Of a stretch of 64,000 nt of DNA, positions 23,592 through 35,500 are shown one piece after another. A model generated the notes under the pieces. The model made no database searches, had not been told where the DNA came from, and worked only from the letters and a program-made list of their open reading frames with translations. Origin of the DNA: Sipunculus nudus (Eukaryota; Annelida; Sipuncula; Golfingiida; Sipunculidae); assembly GCA_026874595.1 (NCBI GenBank), contig CM049318.1:5779741-5843740 (forward strand), read 5' to 3'. The stretch's first letter is position 1. The number at the start of each line of letters is the position of its first letter. Position numbers and translations under genes: made by a program.

Positions 23592-23764
23592 GGGTGTCAT
23601 TCGGGCTGGACGATTTCGGGATGGACCACTTCAGGCGGGACTACATTCTGGATGGACGACCATCGGAATGGACAACTATTTAACTTAATACGCAATAAAC
23701 GCTTGAAATGATGCTGATTGTGGGATTACTACCATGCAAGGATAACGTTGTGGCTATTTGGGTG
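23592..23764 (+). repeat. MULE left terminal inverted repeat
   Basis: Pairs with 27463-27649. Shared phrases in inverse orientation include CATTCGGGCTGGACGA, GGACGACCATCGGAATGGAC and TGGCTATTTGGGTG. Divergence is highest near the outer end, where GGACGA-type subrepeats differ in number. Confidence 0.9.
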
Positions 23765-24787
23765 TTGTTTTGATATTTTAATCGATTTTGTAACATACGT
23801 GTGGCGAATATCACGGCTGCCTGCATGTCAGTGTCGTCCATTTTGAATGGACGACTATTTGTTTAGATACTTATGCATTTACTTTGAAGAACAGTTACGG
23901 TGCAATTACTGTGTTGTTTGCATATTTTCATCAAATGTCTTAGTATACCCGAAGTAAGTAAATGTCACATGTTGCGATCTGTCTGTGACTCACTGCCGAT
24001 AGCAATGGACGACACATTCTGAATGGACGACGGTTTGATTAGATGGGCCAACTGACACACAAGTTAAATGGCAGAGTTATACTATATGATAGTGTTTGCT
24101 ACTTTGTGTTTGTATTATTGGTAAAACTAATATTATTGGTATTCTGTGCACTGTATCATTAAATTTGTTAAATATAAATTAAGAAAAAGACTAATGGAAT
24201 AAGAGGAACTGTGCTTATGGCGGCCGTTGGATTTTGATCAATTCATGGGGCTTCATCGTGTGATTATTGTTGTAATAACAATAACATCTAACCAGGGAGT
24301 AGCTTCATGGTTCCCGCTAATTAAGCAGGTCTTTGCCCACCCAACCGGTAAGTCAATACAATGTGCATTTGAAAGAGAGAGAGAGAGAGAGAGGGTAAGA
24401 AGAAAAAATATGGGAAGACGGCGATAGTCGCATGGAGAAGAGACTGGAGGAGAGAGACTGAAGTAGGGGACTGAAGAAGAAAGAGATTAAGGAAATATGC
24501 ATACATTTACATAAAAAAAATAATAATAGTTATGTATTAAACGGGAGCATAGCATGACACACTAGCAAGAGCACACAATAAAAGCTTTATTAACATATAA
24601 TAAAAAAACAAACGGACCTGCCGCTGTTTCCCGGAGAAAGTTAGGAAACCATATTTGTCGTCTTTAATTACCAATAAACTCAAATTAGGTCTATGACAAG
24701 AATCCAGATGTTCCTGAGCACAAGGTTATTGCAGCATTACATTACAGCCTTTACTGTCTACAACAATCAGTGATTCACAAAAATAAT

Positions 24788-25290
24788 CTAAAAGTTGTGG
24801 ACCACATGGCGGATCTTCCTCAGGAAGGTGTCCGTGTTTATCCTGCCTTCGCGATGTCTCTCTGTCAGACGTTGCACTCGTTCCTTGAACTGACAATACT
24901 TCCTTCTCTTCGTTGGGGTTCCGTCCCCATAGGCAATGTTGCTGAGTAGTCATTCAGTTGCAGCCTGTTCATTCTTCAGCTGCCGAATCAGGTCGTAGAT
25001 GTTTGGATGCAGTTTCATCAGACCGCGGTTCAGGCAGGCGTGCCATCCCTCTATCAGGTTATTCGTCTGAATGGACTACCCGTTGACATTCCACAACTTC
25101 AATGGAAATTGTCCGTTGAGCCATGTAGCAGCGTAGTAATCGCAGAGCTGCTGCATAGCTGGGTGACCTTCCACGTGGCGAGAGGTGGCTATCATCTGGA
25201 AGTTCATCTGGATCAAGCTGACAGGTATGAAGGCCAACGCCATCAGCATACTGATGTACGGGCAACAAATACTTCTTACATATAGGAAAC
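24788..25290 (-). pseudogene. MULE transposase, C-terminal part
   Basis: One minus-strand frame, interrupted by two in-frame stops, gives the MULE signature in order: MLMALAFIPV, HPAMQQLCDYYAATWLNG, IEGWHACLNRGLMKLHPN, YDLIRQLKNEQAATE and, after a TGA, KERVQRLTERHREGRINT ending VVHNF with a TAG at 24788-24790. NxxEGWHxxLNR is the typical C-terminal landmark of FLYWCH-associated MULEs. Only the stops at about 25077 and 24955 break this part. The DDE core should lie further right (25.3-26.0 kb) but I could not read it, so that part may be deleted or heavily decayed. The opening of this piece is duplicated at 25599-25675. Confidence 0.85.
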
Positions 25291-25675
25291 CTCTATTATT
25301 TACGACATGTGAAAAATTTGATTTGATATAATACCATAAATATATATTATATATAATAAACACACAAATATATAAATCAATGAATACATATTCACATTCA
25401 GTGTGTTAGAGCTCCTCTTAAGCCATGGCATGCATTCATAAATCGCTTATAAATCGCAATTGTAAAAAAAAAAAAAACAACGGAATGTTTGATGTCACAG
25501 TGAATTTGAAATATTTTCAGCTATGCCAATATTTATAACCTTGACAAATCTTATCTCTTGAATAAATAACAGCGCAACTGCTATCAAAAGAATTAATATA
25601 GGGCAACAAATACTTCTTACATATAAGCTTTAAACCTTTATTATTTATGGCATGTGAAAAATTATTTGAGGCTAC
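25258..25675. repeat. Short internal duplication within the MULE
   Basis: GGGCAACAAATACTTCTTAC with about 75 following bases at 25258-25335 recurs at 25599-25675, including the TATTATTTA and CATGTGAAAAATT phrases. The copies are ~340 bp apart. A duplicated exon edge of the transposase is likely. Confidence 0.75.
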
Positions 25676-26047
25676 CCCCCCCCCCCCCCACCCCCCCACC
25701 CCCACCCCAATTCTTATTCTTATGACGTAACTCGACTGCATATATATACATATATCTGTATTTCGATATTAGCTGTGTTTACGTCACTGCGTTTTTCGCT
25801 TAAGTTTCTGAGATTGTATGAATTCGATCATTTTAGTTTAATGGACTTACTGAATATTGTATTGTATTGTGATATTTCTATGTATTAAATTATTATTATG
25901 TTCTCGTTGAGATGTAAGAAACATAAAATAATACTCTTATAAACTTCATCCAATTAATCAACCACTAAAATTACATATATGGAGAATCCCTAATCCTGAC
26001 TGGTCATTAAGTGTTCTAATGAAAAAACACCAGAAGAAAATATTATT

Positions 26048-26236
26048 CTAACAAGTATAATCAAGAAATACAACAAATATATTGACCGACCTCCTGTGCT
26101 GCTTGGCACCCTTCTTCTTATCTTTCTTGTAGGAGTAATCCCTGTAGATAAGATTGCATCCACGGCCCTTCTTGATGATGCGAGGCACAAACTGTATCTC
26201 CTCTTCGGCATCCATTGGTGACACACACAGTACCAC
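26048..26236 (-). pseudogene. FLYWCH-type zinc-finger exon of the MULE
   Basis: The minus frame reads QFVPRIIKKGRGCNLIYRDY and then SYKKDKKKGAK, fitting the FLYWCH start (f.....kg...l.y.gy.Y.k.k). The expected W-C and H-x-H zinc ligands are missing because the frame runs into intron-like or decayed sequence. FLYWCH domains bind DNA and sit at the N-terminus of many animal MULE transposases, which matches its place upstream (right) of the transposase on the same strand. Confidence 0.65.
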
Positions 26237-26569
26237 ACTATTCAGTGTCCAATATGTTCGTGCAGGAAAAACGTATAAAATCTATAAAATTCTGGTGATA
26301 AGAGATCCAAGGCAATCGTGTAGTATTACTGTTAGAGAACGTATAACTGTACTCATCTAATTACTCACGGGTATATAGGGGTATTTAAATTGTTGTTTAT
26401 CACACCTCAACCGGAGACTCCTCTAATCATCAGAGTGATCTACTCAATTATACACAGACACTTTAAATCAAAGAACTAAAATAAATTCATAGCTTTTATT
26501 GTTCGGCTTACAAAGAGGGCTTTTAAGGCCTTTGATCTTAATAGTTGGAACTGGTTCTTTCTTTTCTAT

Positions 26570-26887
26570 TTCTTTCTCTCTCTCTCTCTCTCTCATCTTT
26601 TTCCCTCTCTTCTGTCTTTCTCTCTCTTTTTCTCTCTTTCTTTCTTTCTCTCTTTCCCTCTCTCACTCTCTACTCTCGCTCTTCCTTTCTCTTTCTATCC
26701 CTTTCTTTCTCTTTCTCCCTCTCTCTCATTCCTAAATTGACCATTTAAACATGTTTTAAATGTTTCTATCACATTTTAACCTCTTTCTTTCCTTTTTGGT
26801 GTTTTCCTTAAAATCCCAATCTTTCTCTCTATATTTTTTCTCTGTCTTTCTCTCTTTCCTACTCTCTCACTCACTCACTCACACTCA

Positions 26888-26939
<52 letters not shown>

Positions 26940-26961
26940 CAGCTGTTTCATATTTTATTTT

Positions 26962-26992
<31 letters not shown>
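26570..26992. repeat. CT/TC-rich microsatellites and (TA)n inside the MULE
   Basis: Two long pyrimidine tracts, TCTC/TTTC-rich at 26570-26730 and (TC)n at 26875-26937, are followed by (TA)n at 26968-26992. A shorter (GA)n lies at 24373-24394. Open frames across them are low complexity and not genes. Confidence 0.9.
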
Positions 26993-26993
<1 letters not shown>

Positions 26994-27462
26994 CATTTAT
27001 GTTTAATGTCACAGTATTGAACCTTGCAACAGGATGTCGCAAACAACATGGTAATGGACAAAATTAACAGCATATTAATGAAATCAATGACTTTATAATA
27101 TGAACGGGGTAAAGCGTTACTAATTATGTAATGATGTGGGTATAATTTTTTAAAAATAAACAGAGTGAGAATTAGGTGTGTGTTGTCAAGAAACGTAAAG
27201 ATTAACCAACGCAGATTTGTCGCTTACAGTAATTATGCACAATGCATCAATCCGCAGTTAACACAAACATACAGTGTACAAAACACATATATAATTGTAG
27301 AAGAATCTTTTTTAGTATAATTTATAATTTTCCGTAATCGGCATCAACACTCCATTAGGTCTAAAGCAGGTCACTGGTCAGGCGTGTCGTCCCTAGGCTG
27401 CAAGTCAGATCGCAACTCGTAACTTGAATTGTTTGAACATAGCTACAGTTTTGCAAAAAGAT

Positions 27463-27649
27463 CACCCAAATAGCCACAAGGTTATCCTTGCATGGTAGAA
27501 ATCCCACAATCAGCATCATTTCAAGCATTTATTACGTATTAAGTTAAATAGTCGTCCATTCCGATGGTCGTCCATTCAGAATGTCGTCCCGCCCAAAGCC
27601 GTCCAGCCCGGAGTCGTCCAGCCCGAATGTAATCGTCGAATGGTACCCT
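27463..27649 (-). repeat. MULE right terminal inverted repeat
   Basis: Inverse copy of 23592-23764. From CACCCAAATAGCCACAAGG through GTCGTCCATTCCGATGGTCG to the terminal CGAATGGTACCC, it matches the left arm with about 10-15 percent change by eye. Confidence 0.9.
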
Positions 27650-28852
27650 GCATTCTTAAGAGATGCCTGAAGACTCCTAGACAAAAAGCGGATAGCAGGA
27701 GAGCCATCATGGAAAATTCGGTGGAAAAAAACAATATCCCTGTGTATTATGTGCACCCTGTTTCTGTTTTAAATCATGGATTAGGCATATTGTATTTCTG
27801 ATGGTCATTGGACAATTTACTGGTTCTGGCAGTGAACTCTTGAGAGTGACAGTCTGACCAACTAAATAAAGTTACTAAGATTGACCTCAGTTATCAGATT
27901 GTTACAATTGTAATCATTGCAAAGAGTCTATGGTGCTTTAGTTGTAAAGTGTTAAAGAAATGTACTCAATCAACCCGGAACAGAATTGTTTTTTTTAAGA
28001 TATAAGTGTCACCTGTACTTTGTTTCCAAGATACTTTAGGCAAAAGGAGAGCAAATGGGAAAATGGGATTTAGAGCTGGAAATGGCTGTGATCAATTGAC
28101 CATGAATTCTCCAGCAGACTAATTAATGCCAAATTCAGACCGGTATTCCTCTCAATGGTCAAATTGTTTTTTGAAAGTAATTAGTGTGTGTCATGGGTCA
28201 TTTCCCCATGAAAGAAAACCAGTATTCCTTGCAGGGCCCCAATGGTAGCACATATAGTGCCATTGTTACATGCATGGAAACCACAACACAGATGTGATAC
28301 CGGAATTACTATATTTGGGCCGAAAAATGACAAAATATAGGTGCTGGTCAAGTATGTCTGAGACCAGTGAGAGTCTCATAGAAATTACTCGAGATATAAC
28401 GTTTTATAATGGATATGTTACAGTTGTGTTACATCCTCCTTTGTTTGAAGTGAATGTTGCGAGATATTTATAAAAAAATAAAAAACTTAATGTTGCAGTT
28501 ACAGATTTAAGCACTATGGCAGTTTAACAACTATGCCTCTACTAGTTACATAAGGCATGGTTTCACGCTTGTCAAAAAATTATCTAAAATGTGGACAATA
28601 TATCTAAAAACCCAAATATCTCATGCATTATCCAATGAAATGCTGAGCAAAATTCTCAAATATGTTACACAAGGAGGAGCACCCCATGGGGAGACATTTA
28701 TCAAAATAGAATTTTCCCAGAAATTTGAAGCAAAAATGTGGGAAATCCTCAGCTGCAATGGGGATTAAGCGAAAAGGATCCTTGATGTCTTGTTTCCCTA
28801 TAAGGGTACCCCTGCCATGCTTTGAATGATTAAAGCAATGGCGTTGTCAAAA
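27650..28852. other. No supported gene
   Basis: AT-rich, without coding motifs on either strand. The ORF at 28270-28473 has no recognisable pattern. Confidence 0.5.
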
Positions 28853-29270
28853 GTTTGGCACTGGCCTGCGGAGAGGCGTTTTGGGATAAGTTCATTTACA
28901 CAGTTCCTCGATAGTAAAGAGAGGTTATGGATCAGTCAAGTGAGAGTTCTCTGTGTAGTTTTGCCTTTACAATTTCATGGTTAGATGTTGCAGAAAGATG
29001 ATTTTTGTGGGTAGATTGACTTAACTCCCCTGAACAGCCCAGGGAAAATCCTAAAGTGAAGTTTGGCACTGGACTGCAGAGAGGCATGTTGGGATAAGTT
29101 CATTTACACAGTTCCCCGGATAGTAAGAGAGGTTATGGATCAGTCAAGTGAGAGTTCTTTGCGTAGTTTTGCCTTTACAATTTCATGGTTACATGTTGCG
29201 GAAGGATGATTTTTGTGGGATGTTTGGCTTAACTCCCCTGAACAGCTCAGGAAAAATCATAAAGTGAAGC
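28853..29270. repeat. ~207-bp tandem duplication
   Basis: AGTTTGGCACTGG-CTGC-GAGAGGC through AACTCCCCTGAACAGC (28853-29056) is repeated at 29060-29265 with few changes (such as GATAGTAA-GAGAGGTTATGG in both). A recent direct duplication, non-coding as far as seen. Confidence 0.85.
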
Positions 29271-29548
29271 CCTCACAAAGGAAAGTTCTGTCTTTATTTG
29301 GGTAACCTTGAAGAATGGTAGCCCGTACTTTTTTATTTATGGGAGATTTGTGAAAATCTGCTTTGAGAGGTGAATTGGGACTGTTTTCTGATATTTGGCC
29401 CAGGGTGTCGCCTTATGGGGATTGGATTTGTTGCGCAGGAATTGGGAACAATTCAGTCAGAGAGTTCCCCAATCAGAACAACAGGTCATTGGCAGAGTGC
29501 TGGCGGTAGCCCGGATTGTAGAAGCACCATGCAAAGGAATTTGGATAA

Positions 29549-30079
29549 TCAGTGTGCAGTTTGAAGACCTGATGTAGGTGTAGACAGAGCCGGACCCTCA
29601 GACGGATTTGATTTTGATCTGATATAATTATATAAGCATACTGGCTGAAGGCTGTGCACCATGGTTGGATATTTATGATCCTGATGGGTCTGGGGCTCTT
29701 TACTTTCAGTTTGGGGTTGTTGAGTTTTATGAGGATTAAGGGTTAGTAAGGCTAAATAAAAAAAGACCCAGACTAAGATTTTTTCTCTTCCCTGTGACCC
29801 GCCTGGCTGGCCTTGAGGGTCGGTTTGTGTCAGTCCCTTGAGGTAGGGCTGGGAGCTAGATGGTCCCTTCAGGTTGTCCTGCAGGGAGACCTGTGGGTGC
29901 TTTATCATCACAAAGTCAAGAATACTTTCCACAACTCTATCCTGGATTTTCCTTCTCCTTTGACAAATCATATGATGTAATAGTAAGTCTTCACCATGGC
30001 TGATGCCAGTCAATCTTTGCACGTTTTGTTTGTGGGCCACATTTTGTTTGACGTCTGCCCCCTTTCCGTGCAGCAGCAA
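29549..30079 (-). CDS. Hypothetical 176-aa ORF
   Basis: An open minus frame rich in Gln, His, Pro and Lys, with a plausible folded-looking start (LTGISHGEDLLLHHMICQRR) and a low-complexity end. No family recognised; may be chance or a relic. Confidence 0.2.
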   Translation of the reverse strand: MLLHGKGADVKQNVAHKQNVQRLTGISHGEDLLLHHMICQRRRKIQDRVVESILDFVMIKHPQVSLQDNLKGPSSSQPYLKGLTQTDPQGQPGGSQGREKILVWVFFYLALLTLNPHKTQQPQTESKEPQTHQDHKYPTMVHSLQPVCLYNYIRSKSNPSEGPALSTPTSGLQTAH

Positions 30080-31345
30080 TCTTTTACGATGGATGCGGCA
30101 ACAGATGTACAGTTTCAGCTCATCATCTCAACAGTGGAAGCCCATAAACATTGAAAGACAACAAAACTTTACGTCACCCGGACACCAAAGTGGCCTGCCA
30201 GACTAGATGCAACTGAATACACTAAAACCTAAATTCAAATATTTTACTAATTTGGCCCCCCCCCCCCCCCCTGTGATAAAAGCTTTAAAATCTAGTGTAA
30301 TAGTTTCTAGAAATTAGTTAGGTGAAGCTTCTGGCAATAACAACTAAATTTAAAGTTAAGTTACTTAGACCTACTGGTGCACTGATTACAGATTCCCCAG
30401 CAGGACTTTGTTGTCCCACTGGTGTCTGCAATGAAATGTAATGTGCTCAGATTACATGTAGGAATGGAGGGGGAAGTTTTAAACAATAGATTGAACTTAT
30501 ATTTCTGAGCCAACTACATACATATACAGTGTAGTTTTGGTTAGTATGTTCATGTGGTAAATAGCTCTCATGACTTTGGGTCCCACATGAATTCTTTTCC
30601 ATTGAGCTAAATTAGCATTCATATGAAGAACATATATATATATATATATATTCATCATCACAAGATGATTTGTATATGTTATCTGTATATGTCAGAACAT
30701 TTGGCCTTTTCTGAAGCACACCCCCGTACCTCTTTCTTTCGTCCTTGTTCCCTTTTGCTGCCAATGGCCCTGATGCAGAAGGGTGAAATGGACACCGACA
30801 CGGCAGGCCTGATGGAAAATCTTGCAAGTTTGAATAGTCATGAAATGGGCAGTTGCTTGCTGGATTATCTACAGAAAAGATGCAGGTATGGGTTTTGCTG
30901 TTGATGGACCAGGGATGGGTTCTGTGATTGATGGACCAGGGGTTGGTTGGCGGGCTGCCTCTGCGGAATCTGACGAGGTGCTGCTGTTTATCAGTATGTG
31001 TCTGAGTTTGCTTCCAGGCTTGGTGATGGAATTCTGTGTACTGAAATTGTCCAGTTAAAATTATATTCATAGTAAATCTGATGTTTATACAATATTAAGT
31101 TATATCTGTAACTATAATATTTACCTTTTATGGTGATAAAATTAATTTAAATAGAGCAAAATTAGAAACACAAAATAACTAACACAGCTAAAAAGAAAGA
31201 CATTCAGTAAATCATGATCAGTCATTTTGAAATAAAGAAATATAGATGTATACTTGTGGTATCCCGTGATGAATTCTAGTGCCAATATATTTCACAAATA
31301 GAAGAAATCTCTGCCAACATTGGGTGCTTGAAGAAGCATCCTCTC

Positions 31346-31376
<31 letters not shown>

Positions 31377-31640
31377 TAACTGTAACTGGGGTGTTTGTAT
31401 AATATTAACAATATATAACCTGGAATTTTCAGAATAAGTAAAAATTCATAAACTCTCAAACCTTTTACTGTATAAATGAATTACATTTGCATACAGCATA
31501 TTGTGATTCCTTCAGGAAAGTTGTAATCCTATACAGCTGACAAAAAGAATCAGTACCTTACCATCACAACACCATACCTTGTGGATGCTAAATTTGTTTT
31601 CATTAAATATTTTCATATTTACTTAACCAGAGCTCTTTTT
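30080..31640. other. No supported gene; two poly-C tracts
   Basis: Contains C-runs at 30256-30271 (16) and 31345-31370 (26) and a (TA)n at 30632-30650. Overlapping small frames on both strands at 30.6-31.07 kb have no motif. Otherwise AT-rich. Confidence 0.5.
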
Positions 31641-31649
31641 ATTTTAAGC

Positions 31650-32945
31650 TTGCAAGTGAAATATATAGATATACCATATGTGGGTTTTTCCATCTGTTTT
31701 CATAGTACATAGATTTCTTTCTTGTACCTTGGGAAATTGTATCAAGTGCTGCAGCAGTCCATCCTTTATGACTGCACACATTTGGTGACTGTTTTCATTG
31801 TGGTGCTATGGTGCCAGGTACATCCCTCAAGGAAGACATTTTTCTTCTTAGACAATCTGCATATCTTCAATAGTTATTTTTAAGCTGTAAAATGTGATAT
31901 TTTAGTGTTATAAATTTCCAACATAACTCCCCTTTTATTTCATAATGGGCTGAACTTCACATGATCTGACTATACACAAGTTCAAAATATGGGCATTGCA
32001 ATGCACATAGTATGCAGATGGAAGTCCTCTTTAAATATGAGCCGCTGTACCTCTTAATCTTGCCTGACATATTCCTAGCTCCATCATAGCCCTGTTCTCG
32101 CATGTAGTGGATATCCAATCCATAATACCTGAGTCAGCTCAGTAGGAAGTTTGCTAGTGCCTCACAGGTGACACCATCCTCACAGTGTTTAAAGTCCACA
32201 AACTCTTCACGAATGTTATTATTATATGTCAACAAATCTTATGACCAAGGAGAGTTGTTCTTTATTTAATACATCAGATCATTCATCAGCTAAAATGCTA
32301 AAATACTTGCTCTTCTTGATTTCTTTGATAATACTTTCTCTAAGAAATTCTCCATACAGCTCAATCAATTGATTCTGGACATTTTTAGATCAATAGGAAG
32401 CATTTCTGGGTCATGTCTAAAAATGTTTTTCTAAACTTTTGTCCCCGCAGCAGCCGAGACAGAAATCCAATTGTACCTGGAAATTCCCTGGGTTATCTAA
32501 GGTTCTTCCTCTTTCTTTTTATCCTCAGCACTTCCAGTGCTTCGTTGTTGTCACGCTTGTCTTCATGGTTTCCATGAAATGCAATATTTTTGCTTTCCAC
32601 AAAGTATAACTGTGTCTAGAATTCCATTCAATTTCTGTTCTCTGCTATTTTTTGTGACCTGACAGTATTCAGCATAATGGCTGCATCTTCCTGTTTTTGT
32701 TCTGCTACAGAGATGAAGCTTGCCATATCCAACATTTTCTCATTATGATACTGACTTTTTCCATTTTCAACCAACTGCTTTTTACAGCAGTCCCTTGACA
32801 GGTGCTCCCTTTTGGTGGTGCCCTCTTGCAAACAAAACATATGGAACACAGAAACCTCCATTGAGCTATTGACTGAACACAATCCAACTCTGCTTCTCCA
32901 GCCTTTCAAATCTGAACCCACCGGGCACTGGAAGTTGATTCACTG
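31650..32945 (-). pseudogene. hAT-type (ZMYM1/DUF4371-like) transposase relic
   Basis: Minus-strand pieces follow the family order. A TTF-type zinc-finger-like start (WIVFSQ, GGFCVPYVLFARG) lies near 32840-32930, then KMLDMASFISVAEQKQE. After a frameshift comes NQLIELYGEFLRESIIKEI with KKSKYFSILADE, then DVLNKEQLSLVIRFVD and EEFVDFKHCEDGVTCEALA. The DDE-region landmark LDIHYMREQGYDGARNMSGK ends the readable part near 32055. C-terminal domains are not readable to the left. Several stops and frameshifts make it inactive. The same family recurs, better preserved at its 3' end, at 53.9-60.2 kb. Confidence 0.8.
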
Positions 32946-33150
32946 TCAATTCAACGTTGCCAACGTGATTTCAACATGGAATTTACATTGAATCAAATCA
33001 AGATATTCTTTAGCACCTTGTACTTCTCTGCTACTGTGAGTCGTTCAAAAAGTATTCATGAAGACATCTCCGAAATCATAAGGCGGACACAAACTAGCAA
33101 AGTTAGCCGAGGCTGTGGATTTTGTTATCAGTGGTGTCTAATGTTTTAAC

Positions 33151-35500
33151 TTAACCCTTTGAACCCCGAGGACCTGACTGGACCGTACCCCCGACCCCGG
33201 GGCCCTGGGTGAAAATTACATGAACGAGGGATAATAGCAAAAATGACTCCAAACATGATTATTTCACAACTTTTATTCATTAGTCACATGAATTATGTAT
33301 CAGAGTCCCAACTTGCCTGAATTAGCGCCAGTATTCTACTTTTTCATGCCAGTCCCGCCAACAGGTGGAGCCATCTCTGATGCACAGGTATCGTCGACAA
33401 TAACCACACCAGAATGTGGTTTTTACCTTTTTGAAAGGTAAATCCTTGGCTGGAACATCTGGATGATCACGTCTGTACTTGTTATATTTGTAGGTGCAAA
33501 CACAATATACATTGTTGCCTGTTGCCTCTGGCGACCTCTCTGGGTAGTGAAGCCCCACGTTCTGCATCCTCTGTTCAAATTGTGATTCACGTGATTCGCG
33601 TCGTTTCACTGTGGTCCGGAAGTCGGAGACTAGCTGGAGACTCAACTCATCAACGAAGACCTGGAAACTCCTGAATCTCCTTCCTGGCTCATTATGTGGC
33701 CTGTAGTATCCCATCAATACATAAGCATTATAGCAGGCCCACATGAAAAATTTGATGAAGAGCCTACGAGGCCAGCGGTAGTGACGTCTGGTTTTGTTCA
33801 GATGGGCAATCTGGTCATTCTTATCACATCCGCCCATATACTTGTTGTAGTCTTGAACAAGTTTGGGAATTTTCACTTCAACTATAGTCCCATCTTTATT
33901 TCTCCTGTTCACAGTACCGGTGAGAGTGGGATCATGGAAGCTTGACAGAAAATTGATTGCCTTTCTGTCCATCCACACAAGACCTGAAATGTTCTCCCTG
34001 CTCTGATATTTGTGGTCCCCCCGGTGAGGCAACTTTTTCTTTTTCAGGGCTTTTGGATAATGCTCCCGGTGTGGCATCACGGTCCCCACTGCAAATATTC
34101 CCTTTGTATGTTGTAATAGTGGAAGAGGGCCACCGAGTTATAGAATCTATCCATAACAAGAATATGATTCTTGTGTACAACTTGTCCTGCCGTCACGAGT
34201 CGCACAACAACACTACCAGTAGCCCCAAGTTCAGGGATGTGCCCATCATCATTTCTGCCTGTGTACAATTCAGCATCCAAAATATATCCGGTTTCAGATT
34301 CACAAAGCAAGAAAGATTTTATACCCCATTTGATGGGCTTGTCTTTGATATATTGCTTGATGGACAAACAATTTTTTGTGGGTATCATTCCTTCATCAAG
34401 GCTGAGATACTGTTGTGGCTGGTAGAACTTACGAAACTTTGGTAAAATAATGTCTAGCATCGGACGGATTTTGTAGATCTTGTCAGTTTTATCTACATCA
34501 GCATCTTGTTCATTTACCAAATGTAGGAATGTCCATAATGCCAAGAAGCGGTCACGCTCCATGACCTCACGAAATCCTGGTGTGTGCGCAAGAAAATTCT
34601 TTCCTTTGCCTTGCCAGAAATTTTCATATCTTGGCTTTACAACTGCATTTTCCATTTGAAGGCGAAGTCCAATAAATGCTTTCATTTCTGCAATATCAAC
34701 AGGGGTGAATTTTTTACAGTAAAATCCATCAGGGTTTTCTACCTTTGCCTGCTCAGCACGCAGGTTGGTTTGTGTGCACAACAAATTCCAAAAGTCTGCA
34801 TCAAGATAGATATTCAGGAAATCCAATTCAGAACTTTTATCAGATATGTCCTTGGGCATTTGTTTTGGGCCTACCTCACTAACACGAAACGTGGTGTCAA
34901 CTGGTATGAACTTTTCTGACCACCCAGTGTCTAATGGCGATGCCTTGTTCGTATTCTTACTGTTGCGTTTAGGTCTCTGACCTGTAGGTGAAACTGGTGC
35001 ATTCCCTCCCACATGACCAGAATCACTCACCTGAGTATCCGAATCCGAAGGTTCACTGTCAATATCTCTGTCAGATTCCTCGTCCGATGTAGTGAGTTCA
35101 TCTGAGGGGTAATCTCCGGTATAAACGTCCCCTCCATCGTCATCAGAATCAATAAAATCAAGTACCTGCTCTGCTGTGAACCGCTTAGCAGTTTTTCTAC
35201 CTGTCCCTGTGTCATTGCGCGCTCGCTTCATTGTTTACTAGGTAAACACAGGTACAGTTACCACGCTTTCACGCGCTTACTGGGCGCCGCCATGATGTTA
35301 TCGGCTGTAGCCAAAGTGGTTTGATAGACGACCGCTCATTGGCTAACAGGTTTGCTGTTAGGTACCCGCTGATTCGCTACTAATCATGTTGCGATGCATG
35401 TCAATTAGCCATGTGCTCAGAGCCCGAAATATCGGGATTACGGGGCGTTGTATTCTTTGAGTCAGCCCGATATTTCGGTCTAGTGGGTTCAGAGGGTTAA
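33151..35500 (-). mobile_element. Near-intact piggyBac transposon with TTAA duplications
   Basis: The element (33155-35496, 2342 bp) is flanked by TTAA at 33151-33154 and 35497-35500, the exact target duplication of piggyBac. Its ends are inverted repeats: CCCTTTGAACCC on the left and GGGTTCAGAGGG on the right. A single transposase gene fills most of it. Near the right end a 13-bp inverted pair, CCGAAATATCGGG (35424-35436) and CCCGATATTTCGG (35466-35478), is probably a subterminal transposase-binding structure. The complete ends and only one visible coding break suggest a recent insertion. Confidence 0.93.
33322..35231 (-). pseudogene. piggyBac transposase (~640 aa), one frameshift
   Basis: The minus frame opens at an ATG (35229-35231) and runs 384 codons with an acidic N-terminus (IDSDDDGGD and similar) and the DDE domain, including YLSLDEGMIPTK (first Asp) and HILVMDRFYNSVALF (second Asp). 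It ends early near 34077. The next frame (from ~34089) continues with GTVMPHREHYPKALKKKKL, DYNKYMGGCDKNDQ (third Asp) and a C-terminal Cys-rich finger (CVCTYKYNKY, FWCGYCRRYLC). Family length is about 580-650 residues, so a single one-base indel near 34085-34095 is enough to explain the break. All three catalytic Asp residues and the C-terminal zinc finger are present. It would excise and insert DNA at TTAA. Confidence 0.93.

Larger units (their letters stand above)
23592..27649 (-). mobile_element. MULE (Mutator-like) DNA transposon with long TIRs
   Basis: A ~4.06-kb unit bounded by long terminal inverted repeats (23592-23764 and 27463-27649) that start GGGTGTCATTCG and GGGTACCATTCG. It carries, on the minus strand, a FLYWCH-type zinc-finger exon (~26.1-26.2 kb) and the C-terminal part of a MULE transposase (~24.8-25.3 kb). 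The motif GGACGAC recurs many times in both terminal regions, for example 23625-23675, 23850 and 24005-24030. It also contains CT- and TA-microsatellites and a C-rich tract (25677-25709). No 8-10-bp target duplication is obvious at the edges I chose, so the exact ends are uncertain by a few bases. The transposase is broken. Confidence 0.85.

Noticed and set aside
26499-27020. Leu/Ser/Phe-rich ORFs resembling membrane proteins
   Set aside because: They are CT-microsatellite translations inside the MULE.
30612-31070. 152-codon minus-strand ORF as a gene
   Set aside because: Overlaps equally long plus-strand frames, contains TA-repeat translation, and shows no motif.
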